Under the pieces are notes generated by a model. It ran no database searches. It was not told where the DNA came from and worked only from the letters and a program-made list of their open reading frames with translations. A stretch of 64,000 bases of DNA. Source: an uncultured Acetatifactor sp. (GTDB lineage: Bacteria > Bacillota > Clostridia > Lachnospirales > Lachnospiraceae). The translations under genes and the position numbers were made by a program. Of this stretch, positions 25,895 to 33,550 are shown in pieces. Positions within the stretch are counted from its first letter, which is position 1; each line of letters opens with the position of its first letter. The stretch spans positions 96,502-160,501 of the forward strand of contig CATKYJ010000005.1 in NCBI GenBank assembly GCA_949840885.1, written 5' to 3'.

Positions 25895-26368
25895 ATGGCC
25901 GCAAGAAAGCATAGCAGACAACGGGATTCCATAAAGGAATTTCTGATGGCCAGAAAGGATCATCCCACCGCGGATGTCATATACAGGAATGTCCGCCTCC
26001 GCAACCCCAACATCAGCCTCGGTACGGTATACCGCAATCTCACGCTTTTGGCCGAATCCGGGGAAATCAGCCGGCTGAACATGGGGGACGGCGTGGATCG
26101 CTTCGATGGAGATACCTCGCCCCACTACCATCTGCTCTGCGAGAAATGCGGCAGTGTGGTGGATTTGGAGATGGAGGACATCAGTTCTATCCTGGAAAAG
26201 GCAGCCTCCCATTTCGATGGGCATGTAGCCGGTTATGTGACCTATTTTTACGGCACCTGCCGTCACTGTATAAAAATTGCTTATCCGGATGAGTCCGGAG
26301 ACAGGTTGTTGCCCGGGGAGCCGGATTCCTCCCGGCCCTGCGCTTTGTCTGACAAGTCAGACGCATGA
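25895..26368 (+). CDS. perR: Fur-family peroxide regulator (PerR)
   Basis: 157 residues. N-terminal winged helix ([20 protein letters not shown] … [16 protein letters not shown]), then the metal domain. The PerR regulatory site appears complete: His in HPTAD, Asp in DRFDGD, two His in SPHYH, and Asp in VVDLE, the set that in Bacillus PerR binds Fe/Mn and is oxidised by peroxide. The structural zinc site is CEKC plus CRHC. The tail after residue 130 is longer than usual. The gene immediately precedes rubrerythrin and rubredoxin, typical PerR targets. ATG with GAGGAGAAGTG. PerR rather than Fur or Zur is well supported by the Asp. Confidence 0.85.
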   Translation: MAARKHSRQRDSIKEFLMARKDHPTADVIYRNVRLRNPNISLGTVYRNLTLLAESGEISRLNMGDGVDRFDGDTSPHYHLLCEKCGSVVDLEMEDISSILEKAASHFDGHVAGYVTYFYGTCRHCIKIAYPDESGDRLLPGEPDSSRPCALSDKSDA

Positions 26369-26412
26369 CAAAGGTTATCAGATATTCTTTAAAAGAAAAG
26401 GAGATAAATAGT

Positions 26413-26952
26413 ATGAAGTATGTATGTCAAGTTTGTGGTTACGTCCACGAGGGCGACAATCCGCCCGCAGAGTGCCCTATCTGCCATGCTCCCGCTGAGA
26501 AGTTCACGGCACAGAGCGCTGATAAGACTTGGGCGGCAGAGCATGTGGTAGGCGTTGCCCAGGGCGTGCGCGAGGATATTGTAAAAGACCTGCGCGCCAA
26601 CTTTGAGGGCGAGTGCTCCGAAGTAGGCATGTACCTTGCCATGGCGAGGGTGGCACACAGAGAGGGCTATCCCGAGATCGGCCTGTACTGGGAGAAAGCC
26701 GCTTTCGAAGAGGCTGAGCATGCTGCCAAGTTCGCAGAGATGCTGGGCGAGGTGGTGACCGATTCCACCAAGAAGAACCTTGAGATGAGAGTGGACGCCG
26801 AGAACGGCGCTACCGCCGGCAAGACCGATCTGGCCAAGAGAGCCAAGGAGCTGGGTCTGGATGCTATCCACGACACCGTGCATGAGATGGCCCGCGATGA
26901 GGCCCGCCACGGAAAGGCATTCGAGGGCTTGTTAAAGAGATACTTTGGCTAA
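26413..26952 (+). CDS. rbr: Rubrerythrin, N-terminal rubredoxin ('reverse') type
   Basis: 179-residue non-haem di-iron peroxidase that reduces H2O2 in anaerobes. Domain order is reversed from classical rubrerythrin: an N-terminal rubredoxin-like zinc/iron site ([10 protein letters not shown] … CPICHAP, about 4-27) followed by a four-helix ferritin-like domain with the Glu/His ligands [25 protein letters not shown] and [14 protein letters not shown]. Start ATG 26413 with AAAGGAGATAAATAGT. It follows perR by 44 bases. The last 38 bases are repeated just downstream. Confidence 0.92.
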   Translation: MKYVCQVCGYVHEGDNPPAECPICHAPAEKFTAQSADKTWAAEHVVGVAQGVREDIVKDLRANFEGECSEVGMYLAMARVAHREGYPEIGLYWEKAAFEEAEHAAKFAEMLGEVVTDSTKKNLEMRVDAENGATAGKTDLAKRAKELGLDAIHDTVHEMARDEARHGKAFEGLLKRYFG

Positions 26953-27002
26953 AGCGAATGCCCCGGCATTCGAACGTTTGTTGAAGAGATACTTTGGTTA
27001 AA
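26916..27002 (+). repeat. Duplicated rubrerythrin 3' end
   Basis: The end of the gene (26916-26953) recurs at 26965-27002 with about 5 differences in 38 bases. The second copy would encode AFERLLKRYFG plus stop, against [11 protein letters not shown] in the gene. It has no start of its own. It looks like the tail left over from a tandem gene copy whose body was lost. Confidence 0.85.
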
Positions 27003-27033
27003 TTTTAGAACATAGAAAAGGAGGCTGATTCCT

Positions 27034-27207
27034 ATGCAGAAATATTTTTGCAATCCCTGCGGTTACACATATGATCCCGAAAAAGGCGATCCGGAGCATG
27101 GCATTGCCCCCGGCACCCCTTTCGAGTCTCTTCCCGATGACTGGTGCTGCCCTCTTTGCGGCGTGAACAAGAGCATGTTCCAGCCCTGCATTGACAACTA
27201 CAACTAA
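27034..27207 (+). CDS. Rubredoxin
   Basis: 57-residue electron carrier. Both iron-binding knuckles are present: [17 protein letters not shown] near the N-terminus and [13 protein letters not shown] near residue 40, with the usual FESLPDDW between. Start ATG 27034 is preceded by AAAAGGAGGCTGATTCCT. It is third in the perR-rubrerythrin-rubredoxin series and probably donates electrons to the rubrerythrin. A terminator follows directly. Confidence 0.95.
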   Translation: MQKYFCNPCGYTYDPEKGDPEHGIAPGTPFESLPDDWCCPLCGVNKSMFQPCIDNYN

Positions 27208-27219
27208 ATAAAAACCCAA

Positions 27220-27245
27220 CGAAGAGCCGCCAAAGCGGCTCTTCG
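27220..27245. terminator. Terminator after rubredoxin gene, shared with convergent ATPase gene
   Basis: Arms CGAAGAGCCGC (27220-27230) and GCGGCTCTTCG (27235-27245), loop CAAA. An A-run precedes and a moderate T-run (ATCATTTT) follows, so it can serve both directions. Confidence 0.75.
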
Positions 27246-27259
27246 ATCATTTTGGGACC

Positions 27260-28120
27260 TCACTGTTCAAACTCTCCCACATGCTTTTGGAAGAAATCAA
27301 AATAGGCTCTGACGCCCGGCAGCTTTGTCCATCGCTTGACATCCACGATATCCTCGTCCATGTCATAGATCTTGGCGCCCCGCATGGCCAGCATGAAAGG
27401 CGAGTGAGTGGATATGATGAACTGGCATCCGAAGAACCTGGCAGAGTCCTCCAGGAATTTCGCAAGCTCCTGCTGGCGCAGCGGGGACAGGCTGTTTTCC
27501 GGCTCGTCCAGCAGATACAGGCCGTTCTCCTGAATCTTCTCTGAAAAATAGAGAAAAGCGCTCTCGCCATTGGAGTGTTCCCGGACATTGTCCATGAGAT
27601 TGTTCCTGACATATTTGGACTGGGTCTTGCGGCGGGCCATGTGCACCTTTTTCAGCTGCTCATAGTCCTCCAGGGACTTCATCCGGAAATGCGCATATTT
27701 GTTCTCAAGGTATTCCTCGAACAGCTCCTCCCTCCTGCTGCTGATGCCGTCATTGAGGCACCTGAGATTCAGGACAAAGTCGAAGACATCATCGCTGGTG
27801 ATGATCCTGCTGTTGGCCGGAATCGGGGTCTGCGTCTCGAAGTCGCACATTCTCAGGTAATCCTCGAAAAAATTGGAGCGGTTGTAGGCAGACTCCCTGG
27901 GAATCCCCGCTTTCTGGGCGATCACGTTCAGCGCCGTGGTCTTGCCGGAGCCGTTTCCTCCGTACAGAATCGTGACCGGCTCGAAATCCAGCATCCGCAG
28001 GCCGTGTTTCGACAGCACTTGAAAGGGGTAGAAGCTGTCATAGCAGGTTCTCTTTATCCCCATCAGGAAGCTGTATTCTCTCTCTATGTCCGGAAAGGCA
28101 AAATGTGACAGATATATCAT
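27260..28120 (-). CDS. ABC-like AAA ATPase (stand-alone)
   Basis: 286 residues, cytoplasmic. Walker A GGNGSGKTT at about 54-62, signature-like HSNGESAFLYF, Walker B LYLLDEPENSLSP, and the His switch IISTHSPFM. This is the AAA_21/'predicted ATP-binding' class that includes many stand-alone ATPases with roles in stress, DNA repair or defence; no nuclease or TOPRIM domain is fused here. Its start overlaps the stop of an 81-residue protein gene (ATGA), so the two are translationally coupled and likely act together. Role unknown. Confidence 0.82.
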   Translation of the reverse strand: MIYLSHFAFPDIEREYSFLMGIKRTCYDSFYPFQVLSKHGLRMLDFEPVTILYGGNGSGKTTALNVIAQKAGIPRESAYNRSNFFEDYLRMCDFETQTPIPANSRIITSDDVFDFVLNLRCLNDGISSRREELFEEYLENKYAHFRMKSLEDYEQLKKVHMARRKTQSKYVRNNLMDNVREHSNGESAFLYFSEKIQENGLYLLDEPENSLSPLRQQELAKFLEDSARFFGCQFIISTHSPFMLAMRGAKIYDMDEDIVDVKRWTKLPGVRAYFDFFQKHVGEFEQ

Positions 28121-28362
28121 TTCATCAGTTCCTTTAAGTCCTCCAGCAGTTCCAGGTCAGACTGCTGTACTTTGATGTTCGTTGTAATAGGATCCGTCCC
28201 CGGCCTGGTGACGCTCAGTTCGATTACAGTGCCCTCTTCTATCTTTCCGGAGAAAACAGCTTTCAGAAAGGCTCCGAACTTCGGGTGATTTTGATTGAAC
28301 TGGTTCCGGGCAGCCATTAATTTCAACACAGAAGCTGCATTCATGCCATTTTTACCATTCAT
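28117..28362 (-). CDS. Conserved small protein coupled to the ATPase
   Basis: 81 residues: MNGKNGMNAASVLKLMAA at the start, then FNQNHPKFGAFLKAVFSG, then a beta-like IEEGTVIELSVTRPG, ending DLELLEDLKELMK. It has no membrane segment, Cys or known motif. Start ATG 28362 has GGGAGGCAATT. It overlaps the ATPase gene by four bases. I do not recognise its function; similar small proteins seem to occur widely in Lachnospiraceae (recollection, not a search). Confidence 0.75.
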   Translation of the reverse strand: MNGKNGMNAASVLKLMAARNQFNQNHPKFGAFLKAVFSGKIEEGTVIELSVTRPGTDPITTNIKVQQSDLELLEDLKELMK

Positions 28363-28453
28363 AATTGCCTCCCGCCAAATATTTAATAAAACATTTATCA
28401 GAATCCTATTTTTTGCCACTTGTATAAATAAAGAAACTATGGTAATATAGTAG

Positions 28454-28594
28454 GTGAGAATACAAGGACGTAATAATGTCGGTGTACCGCCACAGGAAGC
28501 GGCAACTCCCTGTGGCAGGGTTGGTAGTGGGCTACCACACGATACAGAACAAGTCTGCGATACACACAATGGTATTATAACGCATTTGTGGTAA
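28454..28594 (+). pseudogene. Possible IS200/IS605 tnpB 3' remnant or structured RNA
   Basis: An open stretch of 46 codons (…RNNVGVPPQEAATPCGRVG … HNGIITHLW, stop at 28592) with no proper start resembles a TnpB C-terminal tail. The same DNA folds compactly: CCACAGG (about 28490) pairs with CCTGTGG, and GGTAGT pairs with CTACC around GGGC. In TnpB elements the 3' end of the gene is also the guide RNA scaffold, so either reading would fit a scar. No tnpB body, tnpA or clear ends were found. Low confidence. Confidence 0.3.
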
Positions 28595-28805
28595 AATTAC
28601 AATGCTTTCCTTTTGCGGGTGTCGGGACTATGCCGTCTGTAAGCCTTATGAAATACACGAGGTGAAAAGTGTGGACGCATGCTTGACACCTCGTTCTTGA
28701 TTCTCACCTGAATGTCCTTGGCGGTGGAGCGCTCCGCCGCCTGGGATGTTCTAAGTGAGGCTATATACATATAAGGGAAAAGCCGAAAGGCAGGGGGAAT
28801 TCAAC
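28595..28805. other. Intergenic palindromes before the PH-domain gene
   Basis: Contains an inverted repeat ACGAGGTG (28657-28664) / CACCTCGT (28687-28694) and a near-perfect 22-base palindrome at 28720-28741 (GGCGGTGGAGC / GCTCCGCCGCC). No gene or clear promoter seen. The palindromes could be the end sequences of a lost mobile element together with the preceding region. Confidence 0.45.
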
Positions 28806-29459
28806 ATGGCAGAATTAAACAGTTTATTTATGGACGCCGGGGAGACGAAAGCGGCTATCCTTGGCGAGGGTTTTCTTTACAAATTTTTGGACGAAGGCAT
28901 TATGAAAGACCATTTCTGTGTACTGACGAACAAGCGCATCTATGTCAAAGGGACATATTTCCACAACACGGACGGAGCCTACCGGATCCGGAAAGGGGAT
29001 TACACGATTGATGTAAAAAATGTCATCTCCACAGGCTTTTCCACCGCGAGGTTCGGCGGCATCTTTCTACTGGAACTTTTGTTTGCGGTCTTCCTGACCG
29101 TGCTGACAGGCTTTTTCCTGCGGTTCGTGGAGATCGTGGATCATGTCTATTTCGGGATGGACTCCATCCTCTGGACCTGCTCCGTCCTGCTGACCATAGG
29201 GCTTATCGCTGTCCCTATCTACTATTATGTCAGGCCTTTCAAGATATTCGTCATCGAATATGGCGGCGGCAAGATCGCCTTTCTGGCCTTTGAATATCTG
29301 GAAGACGACTTCCGGACATTCCAGCAGGAACTGTACAAGGCCAAGGACGCCCTCTCGCCCGTCTTTCTGTGCCAGATGGATCATAAAACATGCACGGAAG
29401 ACACCGGGGAGCAAATCGCCGAACAGAATGCGGCAAACTGCGCAAATTGTAATTGCTGA
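28806..29459 (+). CDS. Small membrane protein with bacterial PH-like domain
   Basis: 217 residues. The N-terminal part (FLYKFLDEGIMKDHFCVLTNKRIYVKGTYF … YRIRKGDYTIDVKNVISTGF) looks like a bPH domain, followed by two hydrophobic helices (GIFLLELLFAVFLTVLTGFF and ILWTCSVLLTIGLIAVPIYYY), then a second short soluble strand region, and a tail ending NCANCNC. Role unknown; proteins of this kind are membrane-associated. The Cys-rich tail is unusual. Start ATG 28806 after AGGGGGAATTCAAC. Confidence 0.65.
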   Translation: MAELNSLFMDAGETKAAILGEGFLYKFLDEGIMKDHFCVLTNKRIYVKGTYFHNTDGAYRIRKGDYTIDVKNVISTGFSTARFGGIFLLELLFAVFLTVLTGFFLRFVEIVDHVYFGMDSILWTCSVLLTIGLIAVPIYYYVRPFKIFVIEYGGGKIAFLAFEYLEDDFRTFQQELYKAKDALSPVFLCQMDHKTCTEDTGEQIAEQNAANCANCNC

Positions 29460-29490
29460 AAAAAACTTGCTGAAAAACCAAAATTTTTTC

Positions 29491-29519
29491 TTGACAGATA
29501 ACCAAGTTTGCCGTATACT
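29491..29519 (+). promoter_or_regulatory. Promoter of tRNA-Gly(GCC)
   Basis: TTGACA (29491-29496) and TATACT (29514-29519), 17 bases apart, 32 bases before the tRNA. Confidence 0.85.
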
Positions 29520-29551
29520 GATCTAAGTGCAGATGGTTGTCTGCAAGATTT

Positions 29552-29624
29552 GCGATAGTGGCTCAGTTGGTAGAGCGCCACCTTGCCAAGGTGGAAACCG
29601 CGGGTTCGAGTCCCGTCTATCGCT
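29552..29624 (+). tRNA. tRNA-Gly (anticodon GCC)
   Basis: 73 bases with acceptor stem GCGATAG/CTATCGC, D-arm GCTCAGTTGGTAGAGC, anticodon stem CCACCTT-GCC-AAGGTGG region (anticodon 29585-29587), and T-arm CGGGTTCGAGTCCCG. CCA is not encoded. Its 3' end and terminator are repeated 2 kb downstream (31559-31634), and an integrase fragment lies just past it, so this tRNA was probably used as an integration site. Confidence 0.97.
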
Positions 29625-29637
29625 CTTTTTTTTATGT

Positions 29638-29674
29638 AGCGGAATCCCATAAAACGTGGGGTTCCGCTGTTTTT
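29638..29674 (+). terminator. Terminator of tRNA-Gly(GCC)
   Basis: AGCGGAATCCCA pairs with TGGGGTTCCGCT, followed by GTTTTTT. A near-identical hairpin occurs at 31599-31630. Confidence 0.85.
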
Positions 29675-29705
29675 TGTGTACATGTGTTCTGATTACTCTT
29701 CCGAG

Positions 29706-29945
29706 CTATTGGCGATTAGCCGCCTCCCCTTTCTTCTTCGCTGCACCCGGCAGATAGGTGTACCAGCGTCCGCTGCTTTCACCCTGCCATATAGTACTGA
29801 ATTCCTTGATGTGCTTATGGATAATCTCTTTTCTGTCCATATCTTCCTTAAGCATATTCAGCACATTTCCTACATCATTAAGATTATATCCCTCATGCAG
29901 AAATTGCAAGAGGCAGTTTTCGATTGTCGTCTTTTCCATTGCCAT
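29706..29945 (-). pseudogene. Truncated tyrosine integrase, N-terminal stub
   Basis: 79 residues: MEKTTIENCLLQFLHEGYNL … then EFSTIWQGESSGRWYTYLPG. The IWQG..GRWYTYLP block is like the arm-type DNA-binding region at the N-terminus of clostridial tyrosine recombinases, which run to about 400 residues. Here the frame stops right after KKKGEAANRQ, with no catalytic domain. It lies 80 bases past the tRNA-Gly gene, the normal position of an integrase beside its attachment site. Identification rests on one motif, hence medium confidence. Confidence 0.5.
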
Positions 29946-30161
29946 TTGTCATGCAATGGGATTGTATCTAAGTTTTATGATTTCGGTTTTTCGGTTTTCG
30001 AATTTTAGGTTTAAAGTATTTGCGCCCCGCAATGCGCGTCTCCTTTTATCAGATTGATGATGAGGTTTCTATTGACAAAAAATCCGGGGGGGGTACTCTA
30101 TAGGTGGATAAATCCCTGAACGGATTTTCAGAGAAAGAATCTCAACGAGGAGGAGACGGAC

Positions 30162-31418
30162 ATGAAGAAGAAAATCGTGACGGCATTGCTAATCACAGCA
30201 ATAACAGCCAGCATTTTTGCTGGCTGCGGAAACAGGGTGGAGGGAGACGGCAAGGTGCAGGCCATGGCGGATGCAGAAAGCAGCCAGGAAAGTGGGGCAG
30301 AGGGAACCGGGGCTATGGAATCCGAACCGGAGGAAACGGCGGAACCCACAGAAGAGCCATCGGCAGAAGAAACACCGGCGCCCACAGCGGAGCCTGAAAC
30401 CGGGGCGGAGGCACCCTCTGACGGGAATGCCGATGAAAGCGGCAGCGTGACGCAGACCGGGCAGTCCGGCAGCGCAGACCAGACAGACGAGGCAAATCAG
30501 GCCGGGACAACCACAGGGGAAGAAACAGCAGATTCTCCTTACACCATCAATGAAATGTCAAGTACGATGTACGCCAAATCAGCGGTAAATGTAAGAAACC
30601 AGCCGTCAACGGATGGAGAAAAGGTTGGACGATTGGCTTATGGTCAGGAAGTCACCGTGACAGGGCAGTGCAAAGAAACCGGATGGTATCAGATTGAGCT
30701 GAATGGTGAAACCGCATTCGTAAGCAACAGCTACATTGTAGCTGAAAAGCCCGCAACAACTCAGACGGCTTCTAATACGGGTAACCAGGGTTCCGATTCT
30801 GGTCAGACAACCAATCAGGGTACAGCCCCCGGAACAGCGGCTAAAACTGATGGCGCGGCAACCGATGCTCAGCTTGTCAACAGCGAGTTTGTTGCCTTGC
30901 TGAATGCGGACAGACAGGCAATGGGTCTTTCAACTGTCAGCGCCAATGGTACACTGGACTCTAACGCCTTAGAGAGTGCTAAGAATCTCGTATCCAACTA
31001 TACTCACGATGTGGTAGTAAGAAGCGGTGCCAATGTAGAGAACATCGGTATGGGTCAAACTTCAGTTGCAGAGATATATGCCGCATGGAAAGCCAGTCCA
31101 GGGCACTGGGCGGCGATGATTGACCAAGGACTCCAGTACATCTCTGTAGCAAGATGCGGAAACTATTGGGTATATCTTGGGTACGCGAAAGACATCCTAG
31201 AGGACAAATATACAGATGAGAATGGCAATATCGACATTGATGCGGCGGTAAATGACGGAGTAATGCACGAAGTCGATTCTGTCACCGACCCTGAGACAGG
31301 CAACAGTCAAACAGTCTATGGTACAGACGGGGTAATGAATGAACAGGAGGCCATAGATGCAGGAATAATTACACAGGAAGAACTTGATGACTTGAACGAT
31401 ATCTTTGATAACTGGTGA
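30162..31418 (+). CDS. Lipoprotein with SH3b and CAP (SCP/PR1) domains
   Basis: 418 residues, cell-surface. Lipoprotein signal MKKKIVTALLITAITASIFA then Cys22. Residues about 25-125 form an acidic, Glu/Thr/Pro/Ala-rich linker. An SH3b domain follows at about 130-195 (SAVNVRNQPSTDGEKVGRLA … GWYQIELNGETAFVSNSYI), likely binding peptidoglycan, then a Thr/Gly/Gln linker, then a CAP domain at about 240-350 (FVALLNADRQAMGL, NALESAKNLVSNYTHD, ASPGHWAAMID, YWVYLGYA). The tail to 418 is very acidic. It starts at ATG 30162 after GAGGAGGAGACGG and stands alone between the tRNA-Gly and its duplicated 3' end. Specific role unknown. Confidence 0.85.
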   Translation: MKKKIVTALLITAITASIFAGCGNRVEGDGKVQAMADAESSQESGAEGTGAMESEPEETAEPTEEPSAEETPAPTAEPETGAEAPSDGNADESGSVTQTGQSGSADQTDEANQAGTTTGEETADSPYTINEMSSTMYAKSAVNVRNQPSTDGEKVGRLAYGQEVTVTGQCKETGWYQIELNGETAFVSNSYIVAEKPATTQTASNTGNQGSDSGQTTNQGTAPGTAAKTDGAATDAQLVNSEFVALLNADRQAMGLSTVSANGTLDSNALESAKNLVSNYTHDVVVRSGANVENIGMGQTSVAEIYAAWKASPGHWAAMIDQGLQYISVARCGNYWVYLGYAKDILEDKYTDENGNIDIDAAVNDGVMHEVDSVTDPETGNSQTVYGTDGVMNEQEAIDAGIITQEELDDLNDIFDNW

Positions 31419-31428
31419 TATGTTAACC

Positions 31429-31459
31429 AAAAGCAACCCCTAACCGGGTTGCTTTTTTA
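31429..31459 (+). terminator. Terminator of CAP-domain lipoprotein gene
   Basis: AAAAGCAACCC (31429-31439) and GGGTTGCTTTTTT (31446-31458) form a classic stem with a T-run. Confidence 0.9.
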
Positions 31460-31558
31460 ATCCGTTCGTATTCTGCAGAAACTTCAAATGAAAATTTCTT
31501 TCCCTTAGCAGGGAGGCGCTGGAAATCCTTTCTTTATGCGGTTTCTAAGTACGGTATT

Positions 31559-31634
31559 GGGTTCGAGTCCCATCTATCGCCCTTCTTAATGTGTGACCGA
31601 ATCCCATAAAATGTGGGGTTCCGCTGTTTTTGTG
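31559..31634 (+). repeat. Duplicated tRNA-Gly 3' end and terminator (att-like)
   Basis: GGGTTCGAGTCCC.TCTATCGC matches the tRNA-Gly T-arm and acceptor strand (29602-29623) with one change (G to A). It is followed by a copy of the tRNA terminator (31599-31630). There is no 5' tRNA half. This is the pattern left by site-specific insertion into a tRNA 3' end. The region from 31460 to the next gene (31757) otherwise shows no gene. Confidence 0.8.
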
Positions 31635-31756
31635 TGTCTAAAATCCTGTAGACATCTGTAGACTTTCATTAATACCCCCGGATAACCGGCATAGCCGGAA
31701 ACGAATCGACATTTTTTCGTCTTGCTCAAAATGGTGTCATCTAGTTCCCTTTTCTT

Positions 31757-32587
31757 TTACTTCTGCGATTTTCCCGTCCGCATTTTATAGAGAACCGTCT
31801 TGATACTGTTATAAGCAGCGGATAAGTGTCTGTTGCCCGCGATTGCACTGCGCAGCGGCGCAAGTGTCAGCAGCATGACAAGCCGGTACCTGTCCGCCTT
31901 TTTCCTGCCCATATAGCGCAGGACGATTTCCCGGTGCTGGCGCGCCGAACATTTCAGATTTTCTTTTGTCTCCGAGTAGCCTCCGCCCTCATATGCCGTT
32001 ATAACCAGAGGAGTATAGCGGATCACGGCTTTCCTTTCATAAAAGCACCAGAGAAAATGTTCATAGTCGGCGCGCACGGTATACTTTGTCTTGTAAGCCC
32101 TTGTTTCAAACAGGGATTTGCGGTAAAAGCAGGTCTGGTGACAGGGTACGTTTCGGTAACAGGTAAAGTCGTTTATCTCCGGAGCCGAATAGATGACGGA
32201 ATGAAGCGATTTGTTATATAGATTGCCGTAAATAATATCCGCGCCCTTTTCCAGGGCCTCCGCCGTTTTGCCCAACACATTCTCGTCATAAAAGTTGTCG
32301 CCGGTGTTTAAGAACAGGTAATACTCCCCCTGGGCCAGTTCTATTGCCTGGTTCATGGCGTCATAGATCCCCTGGTCTTCTTTGGCGCAGAAACGAATCC
32401 GCCCGTCCGTGTAATGTTCTTCCAGTCTTTCCGGCGAGCCGTCCAGAGACAAGCCGTCCTTGACGATGATTTCGAAATTTTTGAAGTTCTGCCCCAGGAT
32501 GCTGTCAAGCGTATCGAACAGTTTCTGTCCGGAATTCAGACAGACCACAATGATACTGAACAAAGGGGCTTCGCTGTCGTTTTTCAT
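31757..32587 (-). CDS. Family 2 glycosyltransferase (WcaA-like)
   Basis: 276 residues, GT-A fold. N-terminal FSIIVVCLNSGQKLFDTLDSILGQ, IVKDGLSLDG, then KEDQGIYDAMNQAIELAQGEYYLFLNTGDNFY, which holds the DxD-equivalent nucleotide-sugar/metal site (T-G-D). The D-G-I-Y-D-A-M-N block is typical of glycosyltransferases that build surface polysaccharides. It lies 21 bases after another glycosyltransferase gene (32609-33400) in the same direction, so the pair likely acts on one glycan. No export or polymerase gene is next to them. Confidence 0.85.
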   Translation of the reverse strand: MKNDSEAPLFSIIVVCLNSGQKLFDTLDSILGQNFKNFEIIVKDGLSLDGSPERLEEHYTDGRIRFCAKEDQGIYDAMNQAIELAQGEYYLFLNTGDNFYDENVLGKTAEALEKGADIIYGNLYNKSLHSVIYSAPEINDFTCYRNVPCHQTCFYRKSLFETRAYKTKYTVRADYEHFLWCFYERKAVIRYTPLVITAYEGGGYSETKENLKCSARQHREIVLRYMGRKKADRYRLVMLLTLAPLRSAIAGNRHLSAAYNSIKTVLYKMRTGKSQK

Positions 32588-32608
32588 AATGACCTCCCTG
32601 CCGCAGAG

Positions 32609-33400
32609 CTAACGCCCCGATGATAATGCCACCGATTTTATTCCCTTTTTCATCAGCGCCAGGGCTTTTTTCGGGGGGATTTCCCTGCACATTACCTTTT
32701 GATGGGCCAGAATGAAGCGCAGGGCCATCAGGTATGCCAGTCTGCCGTATAAAAAGTGATATAACGCGCCCCGATCCATAAAAAACTTGTCTGTGTACCC
32801 TTTAAACCATGTGGATTCCCGTTCCTGCTCCGCCCCGATCTCAACGGGGACCGCATATATGGACATACCGTATTTCAGGCAGTCTCTGATAAACAGGCTG
32901 TCCTCCCCGTTGCTGTACCTGGCTCCGCCGCCGAACAGCAGGGAAAAGGTGATATGGGAGGCAAAGAGTTTTTCCCGCCGCAGGGCAAAGGAATAGGTGG
33001 GATAACGGCCGGAATTCCATATATGGACCCGGTGGAATTTTTCTGTATGATAAGTGGCTCTGGATTCTCCGACGTGCATGTTAAAAAGCAGGAAATCCGC
33101 TTCCGGATGTTCCCTGAATGCGTCAAGGACTTGTTTTTCATAACCTTTGTTGTATACGATATCCTCATCGGAGAACAGCAGGATATCGCCCGTGGCTCGC
33201 AGGAGCGCGTTGTTCCTGCTCAGTCCTACGCCCCTTTCCTGAAATTCATAGCATTGTATCCGTCTGCCGCTATGGGTATATTCCGTATAGCGGAAGCGGT
33301 CTGTCTGGTTGATGATGATGGCATCGCTTTCCAGGTGCATGCGTTCCGCCAGCGATGATACATCCTGGCCTACTGCTGACACCAGAACCTGCAGATTCAT
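32609..33400 (-). CDS. Glycosyltransferase-like protein (GT-A fold)
   Basis: 263 residues from ATG 33400, after GGGGGGATATAT. The N-terminus MNLQVLVSAVGQDVSSLAERM and central GLSRNNALLRATGDILLFSDEDIVY fit a family 2-like transferase, with D-E-D at the place of the DxD motif. FNGE-type acceptor region: GGARYSNGEDSLFIRDCLKYG. It is less typical than its downstream neighbour. Donor and acceptor are unknown. The gap upstream to the broken nuclease gene is 150 bases with no other gene. Confidence 0.75.
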   Translation of the reverse strand: MNLQVLVSAVGQDVSSLAERMHLESDAIIINQTDRFRYTEYTHSGRRIQCYEFQERGVGLSRNNALLRATGDILLFSDEDIVYNKGYEKQVLDAFREHPEADFLLFNMHVGESRATYHTEKFHRVHIWNSGRYPTYSFALRREKLFASHITFSLLFGGGARYSNGEDSLFIRDCLKYGMSIYAVPVEIGAEQERESTWFKGYTDKFFMDRGALYHFLYGRLAYLMALRFILAHQKVMCREIPPKKALALMKKGIKSVALSSGR

Positions 33401-33550
33401 ATATATCCCCCCAATCCCTGACGGCAATTTCAGAACGATTCTGAGCCCTGCTACAATAGTACCTTACCATATTTATAGATTATGGTCAAGGACAGGTGGC
33501 CGCAGCAATCCGTGGAATTTCACCGCCCGGGCCGAGCCATGAGGCAGGGC

